64,000 nt of DNA from Nocardia aurantiaca (GCF_009708175.1 NZ_WMBB01000004.1:310001-374000); one strand, 5' to 3'. Shown: positions 35,639 to 45,793, counted from the first letter of the stretch. Numbers and translations are program-made. The notes: a model not told the origin generated them from the sequence alone.

Positions 35639-36603
35639 ACCGTCACCCGGTCGCGGAGGCGGATGAGGCGGGAGTGGCCTATGCCCTGTATTTCGGTGAG
35701 CTGGTCAATGGAGGTGAAGCGGCCGTGGCTGCCGCGCCAGGTGAGGATCGCCCTGGCGGTGACGGGGCCGATGCCGGGCAGGCCATCGAGGTCGGATTCG
35801 GTGGCTGTATTGAGGTTCACTTTGGCGGGAGTGGAGGGCGGGCGGGGAATGCCGGAGGGCGACGGTGAATCTGCCGCGGGGTGGGCGGAATTCACGATCG
35901 TGGTGCCGACCAGCTGGGTGGTGGGGCGGGGTGCCGGGCGACCGATGACGATCTGGTCGCCGTCGGTGAGGGGCTGGGCGAGGTTGAGGGCGGAGAGGTC
36001 GGCGTCGGGACGCGGGGCCGCGGCGCGCAGGGCATCGGCCACACGCGCTCCGAGCGGGAAGCGGCGGAGGCCGCCGTGCTCGACGAGGCCCACGACACTC
36101 ACAACCAGTTCGCTCGGGGTGGCAGCGCCGGTCGGTACGGCCGTTGCGGTGGGGGCGACCGCGGCCTGGGGTGAGGGCGATTCCTGGTCGACAGGTGCGG
36201 TTTCGCTGAGGGAGGCGATGGGCGGGACCGGTTGGGAGACCGGCTTTTCGCGCAGGGAGACGTAGCCCGCGACGAGGATGGCGAGGACGCCGAGGGCGGC
36301 TATGACGAGGACGCCGCGCGGACCGGGATCCCAGCGAGTGCCGCGGAAACGTTCGGGGACCAGGCGTTCGTGCCAGAGGGACATGCTCCCGCAGGGCTCG
36401 ATCAGCCAGTCGGGCGTGGTGGATCCGGCGTGCTCGCGGTCAGTGCCGGGTCGATCCGGGTCTACCAGATGGTCGAGGGACTCCTCATCCCAGCGGCCGG
36501 GGTGCGAGCTGCCCGATCCGAATTCGGCTGAGCCGTGCCGCGATTCGGTATCCGCGCGGGCGTCGAGGCGGTGCAGTGGGGTGCGTTCGTCGAGTCGTGG
36601 CAT
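35635..36603 (-). CDS. comEA: ComEA family DNA-binding protein
   Basis: Membrane-anchored DNA-binding protein of about 322 residues. A cytoplasmic N-terminus of about 95 residues precedes the single helix GVLVIAALGVLAILVAGYVSL; then a Pro/Ala-rich linker, a SLBB-like domain (VVSVVGLVEHGGLRRFPLGARVADAL), and C-terminal helix-hairpin-helix motifs VNLNTATESDLDGLPGIGPVTARAIL and IQGIGHSRLIRLRDRV. The start among GTG 36624, GTG 36612 and ATG 36603 is uncertain as none has a good Shine-Dalgarno. Coupled to comEC. Confidence 0.92.
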   Translation of the reverse strand: MPRLDERTPLHRLDARADTESRHGSAEFGSGSSHPGRWDEESLDHLVDPDRPGTDREHAGSTTPDWLIEPCGSMSLWHERLVPERFRGTRWDPGPRGVLVIAALGVLAILVAGYVSLREKPVSQPVPPIASLSETAPVDQESPSPQAAVAPTATAVPTGAATPSELVVSVVGLVEHGGLRRFPLGARVADALRAAAPRPDADLSALNLAQPLTDGDQIVIGRPAPRPTTQLVGTTIVNSAHPAADSPSPSGIPRPPSTPAKVNLNTATESDLDGLPGIGPVTARAILTWRGSHGRFTSIDQLTEIQGIGHSRLIRLRDRVTV

Positions 36604-36705
36604 GTGGCTCACGATAGGAGCCACGACAGTCGGATCCGCTCGCGCGACCTGGGCTTTCGCTTGGCCTGTGGATAGCGAATCCTGTTGTGGACAACTCCGT
36701 TTCCG

Positions 36706-37548
36706 CTAGCCGCAGCCGCCCGGAACCACCAGCGCGCCGACCGCGCCCAAACCCAGATGCACACCCAGGGTGGGCCCGAATTCGGCGATGACGACCTCCC
36801 GGATGCCGGGGATCAGATCCTGCAGCTGACCGGCGATGGTGTTGGCGGCCTCCTCGGCCCCGAGGTGCTGGACGGCGATGGCCGCCCCGTCCTCCCCAGC
36901 CGCATCCACCGCTGCGGCAACGAGTTTGGTGAAGGCCTTGGAGCGGGTGCGGGCCTTCTCGCGCAGTTCCAGGCGTCCCTCCACGATCTGGAGGATCGGT
37001 TTGGTGACCAGCTCGGTGCCGAAGAACGCGGCGGCCGTGCTCAATCGGCCGCCACGGCGCAGCTGTTCGGTCCGATTGACGACGATGAACGCGCGCCCGC
37101 GGCTGGCCGCCGCCACTGCGGAGTCGTATACGACATCGAGCGACCCCCCCGACCGCGCCCGTCGGGCCGCTGCCAGCACCGGCAGCCCGGTGCCCAGACC
37201 GGCGCTGAGCGAATCCACCAGCCGGATCCGATCGGCTGCGTCCATGTCCCGCACCGCCTGCCGCCCGGCCTCCCAGGTGCCCGACAGCTGCCGCGAAATG
37301 TGCACTGCCACAACGCCATCCCCGTCGGACAGCTCCAGCGCCCGCTCATAGACGGCCCGCAGATCACCCGGCGAGGCGGCGGACGTGGTGACCTGGGAGG
37401 AGCCGTAGTCGATCTCGCACTCGTCGATTCCCTCCCGTATCTCGCGATCGTCGACCAGCACATGCAGCGGGACGGCCAGCACACCGAGATCGGCCGCGAG
37501 GCCGGCCGGCAGACTGGCCGATGAGTCGGTCACCACCACCACGGTCAT
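36706..37548 (-). CDS. DegV family fatty-acid-binding protein
   Basis: Fatty-acid-binding protein of 280 residues; in Firmicutes the family (FakB) presents fatty acids to a FakA kinase. Signatures are [28 protein letters not shown] at the N-terminus, [32 protein letters not shown] and [19 protein letters not shown]. No fakA homologue is nearby. The start overlaps the octT stop by 4 nt; the link DegV-octT-gpgP is conserved in mycobacteria (from memory), which may tie it to octanoate supply (inference). Confidence 0.9.
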   Translation of the reverse strand: MTVVVVTDSSASLPAGLAADLGVLAVPLHVLVDDREIREGIDECEIDYGSSQVTTSAASPGDLRAVYERALELSDGDGVVAVHISRQLSGTWEAGRQAVRDMDAADRIRLVDSLSAGLGTGLPVLAAARRARSGGSLDVVYDSAVAAASRGRAFIVVNRTEQLRRGGRLSTAAAFFGTELVTKPILQIVEGRLELREKARTRSKAFTKLVAAAVDAAGEDGAAIAVQHLGAEEAANTIAGQLQDLIPGIREVVIAEFGPTLGVHLGLGAVGALVVPGGCG

Positions 37549-38318
37549 GCAGTGCGTACCTCATCAGCCGTCGCCTCGGTCAGCACCTTCACCATGGCCC
37601 GCGCGACCGCGCTGTGGCCCTCCCAGCCCCAGTGGATGCCGTCTGGGTTGGCGGGGCCGTTGAACACGTTGTCGCGCACGGCTTCCCCGAGATCCACCAG
37701 CGGTACCGAATGCTCCGCTGCCCAGGCCGACACGGCCCGCACCATGGGTTCACGCCCGGTGTGCACCTCGGCGTAGGCCTCGCACCTGTGCACCGACGGC
37801 AGCACCGCCACGAACGGCAGCTCTGGGCGCAGCTGCGCCAACGAGTGCCGCGACTGCTCCAGGTAGTCCACACTCACCGCGGGCGGCAGCGCCACCGGCC
37901 ATCCCAGCGGGGACAGCTTGGGTTGCACCCAGTTGTAGGCATCGCGCACCCGGCGGCGTACGGAAGCCGGTCGCACATAGCGGATCAGCTCCCGCAGCGC
38001 GGTCGGCAGCGGCGAGGGCAGCGAGTCCATGCCGCCGGTCGCGAACACGACGGCGCCCGCGCGCGGCACGGCGGCCCAGATGCGCGGGTCGCCGATCAGC
38101 GCCCAGTACGCGTCCCGGCAGGTCCAGCCGATACGCGCCACCAGTTCGACGTCCCAGTCCAGCTCGGCCGCAACGAGATTGGGCCAAATACCGGGATGGT
38201 CGGCGGGCAGCCCGCCCTTCGGGCCGAAGTACGACAGCGAGTCCGCCACGACCACCAGCACCTTGCGCTCGGACGAACGGTCCTGCGCCGATTGGGGGTT
38301 CGAAGTCTCAGAGGACAT
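37545..38318 (-). CDS. octT: Diglucosylglycerate octanoyltransferase (SGNH fold)
   Basis: SGNH-hydrolase-fold protein of 257 residues matching OctT, which octanoylates diglucosylglycerate early in methylglucose lipopolysaccharide synthesis. Block I is [24 protein letters not shown] (nucleophile Ser), with [10 protein letters not shown] and the C-terminal [14 protein letters not shown] (Asp/His pair). It overlaps gpgP by 11 nt and degV by 4 nt. The assignment rests on family resemblance and the conserved neighbours gpgP, rsfS and nadD. Confidence 0.88.
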   Translation of the reverse strand: MSSETSNPQSAQDRSSERKVLVVVADSLSYFGPKGGLPADHPGIWPNLVAAELDWDVELVARIGWTCRDAYWALIGDPRIWAAVPRAGAVVFATGGMDSLPSPLPTALRELIRYVRPASVRRRVRDAYNWVQPKLSPLGWPVALPPAVSVDYLEQSRHSLAQLRPELPFVAVLPSVHRCEAYAEVHTGREPMVRAVSAWAAEHSVPLVDLGEAVRDNVFNGPANPDGIHWGWEGHSAVARAMVKVLTEATADEVRTA

Positions 38319-38967
38319 CAGGGGCTACCTTCGCGACCGCGTTCCACACATCCAGGCGCCAGCCGGGTCTGTCGATGCTGGGACCGTGGCTGGTCAGCTG
38401 CACCCAGCTGGTATTGGCCAGGCCGCCCAGGACCGGCCAGTTCGCGGCGGGCAGTTCGAGCAGGGCCGCGGTCAGCGCCGCGATGAGCCCGCCGTGCGCC
38501 ACCAGCACAATGGTACGGCCGGGCCAATCCTCCCGCGCGGCGAACAGTTCCTGTACCACCGGCAGCGCCCGGGCGCCCACCTGGAGCTTGGATTCGCCGC
38601 CGGGCGGGGTGAAGTTGGCGTCGAGCCGCCACGCCTTGCGCGCGCCCGGGTACTCGGCGTCGACCTGGAGGTGGTCCATGCCCTCCCAGTCACCGAGGTG
38701 GGTCTCGCGCAGGCGAGTGTCGGTGACGACCGGCATGGCCGCGCACTCGGCGAGGGCGAGTGCGGTGTCGTGGGCCCTCCTCAGATCGGAGGAGACGATC
38801 GCGATCAGGTCGCTGGTCGCCAGGTCTGGCGCGCAGTCCTTGGCCTGGCGTCTGCCGATGTCACTCAGTTCGGTGTCGATCTGGCCCTGCATGCGGTCGC
38901 TGGCGTTCCATTCGGTCTGCCCGTGCCGCAGCAGAATCAACCGGCGTACGCCGGCCATCTTGCTCAC
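38308..38967 (-). CDS. gpgP: Glucosyl-3-phosphoglycerate phosphatase
   Basis: Histidine phosphatase of 219 residues. [12 protein letters not shown] (RHG, phosphohistidine) lies at about residues 10-21; [11 protein letters not shown] and [10 protein letters not shown] carry further catalytic residues. In mycobacteria the orthologue dephosphorylates glucosyl-3-phosphoglycerate in methylglucose lipopolysaccharide synthesis; the adjacent octT supports that role here, although the superfamily is broad. The GTG start overlaps the rsfS stop (GTGA); an ATG lies three codons in. Confidence 0.88.
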   Translation of the reverse strand: MSKMAGVRRLILLRHGQTEWNASDRMQGQIDTELSDIGRRQAKDCAPDLATSDLIAIVSSDLRRAHDTALALAECAAMPVVTDTRLRETHLGDWEGMDHLQVDAEYPGARKAWRLDANFTPPGGESKLQVGARALPVVQELFAAREDWPGRTIVLVAHGGLIAALTAALLELPAANWPVLGGLANTSWVQLTSHGPSIDRPGWRLDVWNAVAKVAPDVL

Positions 38968-39371
38968 TCGTCGTCCCCAGCCTTGTCTTCCTCGGTCGTG
39001 GCGCGCGGATCACCGATGCCCTCGACAGGCACCGTCGGGCAGTCCTTCCAGAGCCGCTCCAGGCCGTAGAAGTCGCGCTCGTCCTCATGCTGGACGTGCA
39101 CCACGATCTCGACGTAATCCAGCAGCGCCCAGCGCCCTTCGCGGGTGCCCTCGCGGCGCACCGGCTTGTATCCGGCCTCGCGCAGCTTGTCCTCGATATT
39201 GTCGACGATCGCGTTGACCTGGCGCTCGTTGGGCGCGGACGCGATGACGAAGCAGTCGGTGATGACCAGTTGCTCGGAGACATCCAGCACGACCACGTCG
39301 ACGGCCAGCTTCTCGTCGGCGGCCAGTGCGGCCACCGTCGCCATCCGAACCGCTTCTGCCGATGCTGTCAC
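38964..39371 (-). CDS. rsfS: Ribosomal silencing factor RsfS
   Basis: Binds ribosomal protein L14 and blocks subunit joining when nutrients are scarce. The 135-residue protein has AADEKLAVDVVVLDVSEQLVITDCFVIASAPNERQVNAIVDNIE and RREGTREGRWALLDYVEIVVHVQHEDERDFYGLERLW, both classical RsfS. The GTG at 39371 follows GAGG; the longer frame would overlap nadD. A short acidic tail ([11 protein letters not shown]) follows the domain. It sits between nadD and gpgP, the usual context. Confidence 0.94.
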   Translation of the reverse strand: MTASAEAVRMATVAALAADEKLAVDVVVLDVSEQLVITDCFVIASAPNERQVNAIVDNIEDKLREAGYKPVRREGTREGRWALLDYVEIVVHVQHEDERDFYGLERLWKDCPTVPVEGIGDPRATTEEDKAGDDE

Positions 39372-39396
39372 CCTGCTACCTCTTCCCTGCGCACTC

Positions 39397-40029
39397 TCAC
39401 AATGCACTGTCGTGCGGCACGTACAGGTGCCGTTTCGATATGTATTGGACGACCCCGTCCGGGACGAGGTACCAGACCGGCCGGCCCTCCCCCGCCCGTC
39501 GCCGGCATTCGCTCGACGAGATGGCCAGGGCCGGGATCTCGATCATCGTGACCGTGTCCTCCGGGTAATCGCGGAGATGATCGGCGAGATGGTCGATGTT
39601 CAATTCGTACCCCGGACGGCTCACGCCGACGAATTTCGCCAGCTCGAACAGTTCCGACCAATCCTGCCACGTCAGGATGCTGGCCAGCGCGTCCGCTCCG
39701 GTGATGAAGTACAGGTCCGCGTCCGGATGCTGTTCTGCCAGGTCGCGCAGGGTGTCGACGGTGTAGGTCTCCTTGCCGCGGTCCACGTCGACCCGGCTGA
39801 CCGAGAAGCGGGGGTTGGACGCGGTGGCGATGACCGTCATAAGGTACCGGTCCTCGGCCGGGCTGACCGGCCGATCGCCCTTCTGCCAGGGCTGACCGGT
39901 CGGTACGAAGATCACTTCGTCCAGGTCGAACCGGTACTGGACCTCACTGGCCGCGACCAGGTGCCCGTGGTGGATGGGGTCGAAGGTGCCGCCCATCACG
40001 CCCAGCTTGCGGCGACCGTTCGTATGCAC
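39397..40029 (-). CDS. nadD: Nicotinate-nucleotide adenylyltransferase
   Basis: Makes nicotinic acid adenine dinucleotide from NaMN and ATP, the substrate of NadE. The 210-residue protein has the nucleotidyltransferase motif [12 protein letters not shown] (about 12-23), the middle [17 protein letters not shown] and the C-terminal [13 protein letters not shown] (SSTxxR-like). First gene of the nadD-rsfS-gpgP-octT-degV series. Confidence 0.95.
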   Translation of the reverse strand: MHTNGRRKLGVMGGTFDPIHHGHLVAASEVQYRFDLDEVIFVPTGQPWQKGDRPVSPAEDRYLMTVIATASNPRFSVSRVDVDRGKETYTVDTLRDLAEQHPDADLYFITGADALASILTWQDWSELFELAKFVGVSRPGYELNIDHLADHLRDYPEDTVTMIEIPALAISSSECRRRAGEGRPVWYLVPDGVVQYISKRHLYVPHDSAL

Positions 40030-40079
40030 GAAAAGCGAGCTTACCGGGGGCTATTGCCCCGCCCCCGCACCGGCGGGGC

Positions 40080-40408
40080 TCATCCGGGCGGCCGTTCGGA
40101 TTCGGGCAGCTTGCTGACGATGGCGTCGTAGGAGATGTCGATGAGTTCGCGCAGTTCGTCGTCGGGGCCCCGGACGCCGACCTCGACGCCGCTCCAGCGG
40201 AAACGGCCGATGTAGGCCGAGGCGGAGACGTCGCCGGGATACAACTGGACGAGTTCGTCGGCGTCGGCGCGGTCGCGGCCGCACTTCAGGCCGACGGACT
40301 CACCGCTGCCGATGAAGGCGAAGATCTTGTCGCCGACCTTGGCGACGACGTCGCCCTCCCATGGTTCCGCCCCGCCGGGGTTTGGTGTGGCAAGGCGAGC
40401 ACGTCCAC
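40080..40408 (-). pseudogene. MmcQ/YjbR family gene with a frameshift
   Basis: The gene follows the VWA gene by 8 nt, with AGGAG 5 nt before its GTG at 40408. The first frame reads MDVLALPHQTP; then, within the run CCAAACCCCGGCGGGG (about 40374-40389), the frame must shift by one base to read GGAEPWEGDVVAKVGDKIFA. After that come GSGESVGLKCGRDRADADE, then GDVSASAYIGRFRWSGVEV, and the end ELRELIDISYDAIVSKLPES. The second part is clearly a MmcQ/YjbR (CyaY-like fold) protein. A single base missing from a C or G run explains it; this may be a real mutation, programmed slippage or a sequencing error. Confidence 0.75.
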
Positions 40409-40416
40409 GGGGTCTC

Positions 40417-41931
40417 CTAGACGGGGAGCAGGCGACCGACCAGGGCCGTCAGCTGGCGGGCGGAGCGGCATTCGTGCATCTCGATGATGTCGGCGTAGCG
40501 ATCGGCGGCGGAATCGCCGGTGCCCCACATCTTCTCGGCCTCGGGGTTGAGCCAGTAGGCGTGCTTGGCGGTGGCGACCAGCTTGGTCAGGGTGCCCAGC
40601 GCCGGGTCGCGGTAGTTGGTGCGGGCGTCGCCCAGGATGAGCAGGGAGGTACGACTGGTGACCGCGTCGGGGTACCGCTCGGCGAAACCCTCCAGGGCCG
40701 AGCCGTAATCGGAGTGGCCCTCGATGCCGACCACCTCGGCTTCGGTGAAGATGCGGCGGGTCAGCTGATCCAGCGGGGTGGCCGCGTCGAACAGCTGGGT
40801 GACCTCGTCCACACGGTCCACGAAAGCGAAGATGCGGACCCGGGAGAACTGCTCGCGCAGGGCGTTCACCAGCAGCATGGTGAAACTCGAAAAACCCGCG
40901 ACCGAGCCCGAGATATCGCACAGCAGCACGAGATCCGGGCGGCCGGGCCGCGGCTTGCGGGTGACCAGGTTGACCGGGACGCCGCCGGTGGACATGGATT
41001 TGCGCATGGTCTTGCGCAGGTCGATCTCGCCGCGGCGGGCCCGGCGGCGGCGTGCGGCCAGGCGGGAGGCCAGCACGCGGGCCAGCCGCTGGCTGCCGCG
41101 GCGCAGCTCGTCGAGTTCGGCCTGCGAGATGCGCAGGAAGTCGGCATCCTCGGCCTGCCGGGCGACGCCATAGGTGGCCACCCGGTCGCGGCCGATGCGC
41201 TCGGCCACCCGGCGGCGGGTCTCGGCCTCGACGGTGCCGCGAAAATCCTTGATGCGCCGGCGGGCCGTGCGCCGGGCGACCTCGGTGTCGAAGTCGGAAT
41301 TGTCCATGCCCTGGGCGAGACCGGCGAGGATCTTACTCACCAGCAGTTCCGGCTGCAGATCCTTCAGCGTCTGGTAGGCGGAGAAGGATGGCCCGCCCGC
41401 CGCCTGGTACTGGCCCATCTGGTCGACCATCTGCGCGGCCAGCGCCTGCAACTGTTGCGCCTGCTCACCCGACGGGTCCTGGATCAGCAACTCCGCCAGC
41501 ATCTTCCGCAGTTCGAGGATGTCGACCATGCCGTCCGGTTTGACGGGCAGCGCGATGTCCTCCGCCCCGACGCGTTCACCCAGCGCGGCCGGGAACCACA
41601 GGTCGAACATGCCGTCGAAGGTGGCGCGCTGGGTGGTGCGGCGCAGGAGTGCGCAGGCCAGGCCTTCACGCAGGGCCTCCCGGTCCATGAGGTCCAGCAC
41701 GGTGAGAACCTGTCCGGCGTCCACGGTTTCGGACGGTCCGACCGGAATCCCCCGACCACGCAGGGCTTCCACGAATCCGACCAGATGCCCCTGCAGTCCG
41801 TGCTCGGCCGTCGGTCCCGGCACCGTCACCGGCTTGGCCGGCGTCCCACCCGAAATGGCCCGCATGGCAGCCGAAACCAGTCCGCGCGGCGTGTTCTCTC
41901 TGCCGTTGGAAGGCCCCGTCCCGCCCGCCAT
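40417..41931 (-). CDS. VWA-domain protein, CoxE-like
   Basis: Protein of 504 residues. The C-terminal third is a von Willebrand A domain with the MIDAS motif DISGSVAGFSSF (about 320-331) and ILGDARTNYRDP. The N-terminal part is helical with strongly basic stretches (RRTARRRIKDFRGTVEAETRRR, ARRRRARRGEIDLRKT). CoxE-type proteins work with a MoxR AAA+ ATPase to insert cofactors or activate enzymes; such an ATPase is encoded 4 nt upstream. The client is unknown. The same pair precedes proA in mycobacteria (Rv2425c/Rv2426c, from memory). Confidence 0.9.
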   Translation of the reverse strand: MAGGTGPSNGRENTPRGLVSAAMRAISGGTPAKPVTVPGPTAEHGLQGHLVGFVEALRGRGIPVGPSETVDAGQVLTVLDLMDREALREGLACALLRRTTQRATFDGMFDLWFPAALGERVGAEDIALPVKPDGMVDILELRKMLAELLIQDPSGEQAQQLQALAAQMVDQMGQYQAAGGPSFSAYQTLKDLQPELLVSKILAGLAQGMDNSDFDTEVARRTARRRIKDFRGTVEAETRRRVAERIGRDRVATYGVARQAEDADFLRISQAELDELRRGSQRLARVLASRLAARRRRARRGEIDLRKTMRKSMSTGGVPVNLVTRKPRPGRPDLVLLCDISGSVAGFSSFTMLLVNALREQFSRVRIFAFVDRVDEVTQLFDAATPLDQLTRRIFTEAEVVGIEGHSDYGSALEGFAERYPDAVTSRTSLLILGDARTNYRDPALGTLTKLVATAKHAYWLNPEAEKMWGTGDSAADRYADIIEMHECRSARQLTALVGRLLPV

Positions 41932-41935
41932 GACG

Positions 41936-42820
41936 TCAGGCCAGCTTCAGCTCGGAGAGGGCGCGCACGTGATCGGCCTGGTGCTTGAGCACCACTCCGA
42001 GCGTGGCCGCGACCGTCTTGTCGTCGAGATCCTTCGCGCCCAGGGCCAGCAGCGTGCGCGCCCAGTCGATGGACTCCGCGACCGAGGGCAGCTTCTTGAG
42101 CTGCATGCCGCGCAGCACGTGCACGATCCGCACCAGCTGCGCCGCCACCGCGGGCTTCAGCTCCGGCACCCGGCTGGCCAGGATGCGCCGCTCGAGCTCC
42201 TCGTCCGGGAAGTCGATGTGCAGGTAGAGGCAGCGCCGCTTGAGCGCCTCGGACAGCTCGCGGGTGGCATTGGAGGTCAGCACCGCGAACGGCTTGCGGC
42301 TCGCGGTGATGGTCCCCAGCTCGGGCACGGTGACCGAGAAGTCGCTCAGCACCTCGAGCAGCAGGCCCTCGATCTCGACATCGGCCTTGTCGGTCTCGTC
42401 GATGAGCAGCACGGTCGGCTCACTGCGGCGAATGGCGGTCAGCAGTGGGCGTTCCAGCAGGAATTCCTCGGTGAAGACGTCGGCCTTGGTCTCGGCCCAG
42501 TCGTTCTCCGAGGAGGCCTGGATGCGCAGGATCTGCTTGGCGTGGTTCCACTCGTAGAGCGCTCGCGCCTCGTCCACGCCCTCATAGCACTGCAGCCGCA
42601 CCAGCTCGGCACCCGCGACCTGCGCGACGGCCTTGGACAGCTCGGTCTTGCCGACACCGGCCGGACCCTCGATGAGCAGGGGCTTGCCGAGCCTGTCGGC
42701 GAGGAAAACCGAAGTGGCGGTGGCCTTGTCGGCCAGATAGCCGGTGCGGGCCAGCCGCTCGATCACATCGTCGACCGACGAGAAGATCGGCTCCTGGTCG
42801 GTTGCGGTGGTGGGAGCCAC
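41936..42820 (-). CDS. MoxR family AAA+ ATPase
   Basis: AAA+ chaperone-like ATPase of 294 residues. Walker A is GPAGVGKTEL (about residue 54), Walker B VLLIDETDKAD, sensor 1 VLTSNATRELSEALKRRC. MoxR ATPases pair with VWA proteins to mature metal enzymes. The GTG at 42820 has AAAGGA 6 nt upstream and is preferred to the upstream ATG/TTG. It is coupled to the VWA gene downstream and lies 28 bp after proA. Confidence 0.92.
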   Translation of the reverse strand: MAPTTATDQEPIFSSVDDVIERLARTGYLADKATATSVFLADRLGKPLLIEGPAGVGKTELSKAVAQVAGAELVRLQCYEGVDEARALYEWNHAKQILRIQASSENDWAETKADVFTEEFLLERPLLTAIRRSEPTVLLIDETDKADVEIEGLLLEVLSDFSVTVPELGTITASRKPFAVLTSNATRELSEALKRRCLYLHIDFPDEELERRILASRVPELKPAVAAQLVRIVHVLRGMQLKKLPSVAESIDWARTLLALGAKDLDDKTVAATLGVVLKHQADHVRALSELKLA

Positions 42821-42848
42821 GGCCTGTCCTTTCATCAACTGCTGGGTG

Positions 42849-44117
42849 CTAGACCGGGCGAATCTGCCCGTCGCCCCACACGATCCACTTGGTGGAGGTT
42901 AGTTCGGGCAGGCCCATGGGGCCGCGGGCGTGGAGTTTCTGCGTCGAAATGCCTATCTCCGCACCGAATCCGAACTGCTCGCCGTCGGTGAAGGCGGTCG
43001 AGGCGTTGACCATGACCGCGGCGGCGTCCACGCGAGCGGTGAACTCGCGGGCGGCCTTCAGATCGGCCGTCACGATGGCCTCGGTGTGGCCGGTGCCCCA
43101 CTGGTTGATGTGCTCGACCGCGGCGTCCAGGTCGTCGACGACCTTCAACGCGATGTCCAGGGACAGGTATTCGTCGGCCCAGTCGGTATCGGTGGCGGGC
43201 ACCAGGCCCGGCAGGTCACCGTGAATGGTGACGCCCTTGTCCTCCAGCGCCTTGATCATGCGCGGCACCGCGACATCGGCGATGGCCCGGTCGATGAGCA
43301 CCGTCTCAGCGGTGTTGCAGACCGAGGGCCGCCGGGTCTTGGCATTGATCAGGATGGACTCGGCCATGTCCAGATCGGCGTCCTTGTGGACGAACACGTG
43401 GCAGTTGCCTGTGCCCGTCTCGATCGTGGGCACCTGGGCGTCGCGCACCACCGCGTTGATCAGACCCGCGCCGCCGCGCGGGATCACCACGTCCACCAGC
43501 CCGCGCGCCTGGATCAGATGCGTGACGCTGGACCGATCCTCCGAGGGCAGCAGTTGCACCGCGTCGGCCGGAAGTCCTTGCGCCTGCAACGCTTCCCGCA
43601 GCACCCGCACCAGAGCCGCATTGGATTTCGCCGCCGAGGACGAACCACGCAGCAGCGCGGCATTGCCCGACTTCAGCGCCAGTCCGAAGGCGTCGACGGT
43701 GACATTCGGCCGCGCCTCGTACACCATGCCGACCACGCCGAGCGGCACCCGCACCTGGCGGATTTCCAGGCCGTTCGGCAGCGTCGATCCACGCACCACA
43801 TCGCCGACCGGATCGGGCAGACCGGCCACCTGCCGCAGCCCCGAGGCGATTCCGTCGACGCGCGCCCCGGTCAGCCGCAGCCGATCCAGCAGCGATTCGG
43901 CGGTGCCGCCTGCCTTGGCGATCTCGATGTCCTCGGCATTCGCGGCGAGGATGGCCTCTTTGGCCGCGAGCAGCGCGTCGGCCGCGGCGTGCAGCGCGGC
44001 GTCCTTCTGCGCGGTGGTCAGCTGAGCGAGCGTCCGAGACGCCACCCGAGCTCGGCGCGCCGAGTCGTGCACCGCCTCGCGGACGGCGTCCCGGCCGGTG
44101 GTCGTGGGAGCGGTCAT
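42849..44117 (-). CDS. proA: Gamma-glutamyl phosphate reductase
   Basis: Second step of proline synthesis: NADPH reduction of glutamyl 5-phosphate to the semialdehyde. The 422-residue aldehyde-dehydrogenase-fold protein shows [43 protein letters not shown], the catalytic cysteine in [13 protein letters not shown], and [34 protein letters not shown] at the end. It is divergent from the MFS exporter. proB is not in the window. Confidence 0.96.
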   Translation of the reverse strand: MTAPTTTGRDAVREAVHDSARRARVASRTLAQLTTAQKDAALHAAADALLAAKEAILAANAEDIEIAKAGGTAESLLDRLRLTGARVDGIASGLRQVAGLPDPVGDVVRGSTLPNGLEIRQVRVPLGVVGMVYEARPNVTVDAFGLALKSGNAALLRGSSSAAKSNAALVRVLREALQAQGLPADAVQLLPSEDRSSVTHLIQARGLVDVVIPRGGAGLINAVVRDAQVPTIETGTGNCHVFVHKDADLDMAESILINAKTRRPSVCNTAETVLIDRAIADVAVPRMIKALEDKGVTIHGDLPGLVPATDTDWADEYLSLDIALKVVDDLDAAVEHINQWGTGHTEAIVTADLKAAREFTARVDAAAVMVNASTAFTDGEQFGFGAEIGISTQKLHARGPMGLPELTSTKWIVWGDGQIRPV

Positions 44118-44178
44118 GGGAACAGATTACTGATGACGATCCGCCGCCGGTCGGGGGCAGGTTGTTACCGTGGGTTGC

Positions 44179-45696
44179 ATGACCGCGAGCATCCGGTTGT
44201 CCTCGGACACCGGCCGATGGGTTCTCCTCGCCACTGTCCTCGGTTCGGGGATGGCCATGCTGGACGCCACCGTCGTGAATGTGGCGCTGCCGCGGGTCGG
44301 CGACGAGTTCGGCGCCTCCATGGCGGGCCTGCAATGGACGGTCAACGCGTACACGCTGACGCTGGCCGGATTGATCTTGCTGGGCGGTTCGCTGGGTGAC
44401 CGGTACGGGCGGCGGCGGGTGTTCCTGATCGGGGTGGTGTGGTTCGCCGTTGCCTCCGCGTTATGCGGTGCGGCGCAAGATGTTTCGATGCTCATCGCGG
44501 CCCGTGCCCTGCAAGGCGTGGGTGGTGCGCTGCTGACGCCCGGGTCGCTGGCCATTATTCAAGCCTCGTTCCGGCCCGGCGATCGGGCGCGCGCAGTCGG
44601 CGCCTGGTCCGGGTTGGGCGGCATGGCCGCTGCGATCGGTCCGTTCCTGGGCGGGTGGCTGGTCGAGGCGGCCGGTTGGCGGTGGGTGTTTCTGCTCAAT
44701 ATTCCACTGGCCGCGGTGGTGGTCGCGGTGACGATGCGGCATGTGCCCGAGACGCGGGACGCCGAGGCGCGCGGGAAGTTCGATGTGCTCGGTGCGGTGC
44801 TGGCGGCGCTGTGCCTGGCCGGGATCACCTACGCCCTCACCCTGGCGCCCGCGCACGATACGAATCGAATCCTGGTGTGTGGCAGTGCGATCGCGGGTGT
44901 CGCGGCCGGCGTGGGGTTCGTGGTGGTCGAACGGCGGCGGTCACGGAGCGGCGAGGATCCCGCGGCCATGCTGCCCGTCGACCTGTTCGCCTCCCAGCAG
45001 TTCACCGCCATCAACGTGGTCACCTTCATCATGTACGGCGCCATGAGCGTGGTCTTCTTCCTGCTCGTGCTGACGCTGCAGGTGGTGGCCGGTTTCAACC
45101 CGATCGCCGCGGGCACGGCCATGCTCCCGGTCACCGTGCTCATGCTGCTGTTCTCGGCCCGTTCCGGCGCGCTGGCCCAGCGCATCGGCCCGCGCCGGCC
45201 CATCACGGTCGGCGTCGCGCTGGCCGCGACGGGCATGCTGCTCATGACCCGCATCGGCCTCCATACCTCCTATGTCGGCGATGTCCTGCCCGCCGCATTG
45301 GTTTTCGGCCTCGGCCTCACCTTGGCGGTGGCCCCGCTCACCGCCACCGTGCTCGCCACCGCGGACGAACGTCACGCGGGCGTGGCCAGCGGCGTCAACA
45401 ATGCCGTCGCCCGCGCCGCCGGTCTTCTCGGCGTGGCCGCTATACCACCCCTCGCCGGCCTCACCGGCGCCGCCTACACCAACCCGCCCGATTTCGCCCA
45501 CGGCTTTCGCCTGGCCATCCTCACCTGCGTCATCCTCATGGTGGCGGCCGCCGCGCTGGCCTTCCTCATTGTCCGCGACGATGCCCTCCGCACCGCCCCG
45601 TCCTCCTGCGAACCCGAATGCCGCACCTTCTCCGCCGTCGCCGGCCCACCCCTCGAACCCGGCCACAGCACCCCGACCGGAAGCGAGCCCTCATGA
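44179..45696 (+). CDS. MFS drug transporter, DHA2 (14-helix) type
   Basis: Proton-driven exporter of about 505 residues with 14 predicted helices. Motif C/D region GSGMAMLDATVVNVALPRVGDEFGAS (about 22-47), motif A LGGSLGDRYGRRRVFLIG (about 73-90) and GVGGALLTPGSLAIIQASF are typical of EmrB/QacA. The ATG at 44179 is preferred to the GTG at 44170. No regulator lies directly beside it. The substrate is unknown. A 28-codon ORF overlaps its stop. Confidence 0.9.
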   Translation: MTASIRLSSDTGRWVLLATVLGSGMAMLDATVVNVALPRVGDEFGASMAGLQWTVNAYTLTLAGLILLGGSLGDRYGRRRVFLIGVVWFAVASALCGAAQDVSMLIAARALQGVGGALLTPGSLAIIQASFRPGDRARAVGAWSGLGGMAAAIGPFLGGWLVEAAGWRWVFLLNIPLAAVVVAVTMRHVPETRDAEARGKFDVLGAVLAALCLAGITYALTLAPAHDTNRILVCGSAIAGVAAGVGFVVVERRRSRSGEDPAAMLPVDLFASQQFTAINVVTFIMYGAMSVVFFLLVLTLQVVAGFNPIAAGTAMLPVTVLMLLFSARSGALAQRIGPRRPITVGVALAATGMLLMTRIGLHTSYVGDVLPAALVFGLGLTLAVAPLTATVLATADERHAGVASGVNNAVARAAGLLGVAAIPPLAGLTGAAYTNPPDFAHGFRLAILTCVILMVAAAALAFLIVRDDALRTAPSSCEPECRTFSAVAGPPLEPGHSTPTGSEPS

Positions 45697-45779
45697 CCGC
45701 GCCCGAGCCGACCATCACCCGGATCACCGGCCCCGTGACCCCCGAAGCCCTGGCCACCGTCGAATCCGCCCTCGGTTGA
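45693..45779 (+). CDS. Short ORF overlapping the MFS gene
   Basis: 28-residue ORF beginning MTAPEPTITRITGPVTPEAL and ending in VESALG, overlapping the MFS stop by ATGA and with GGAAG upstream. The PxPEALATVESAL pattern faintly resembles the short epsilon subunits of acyl-CoA carboxylases, but it is too short to assign. It may be an uncharacterised peptide or a truncated remnant. Confidence 0.35.
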   Translation: MTAPEPTITRITGPVTPEALATVESALG

Positions 45780-45793
45780 GCGAGGTTCGGAGT

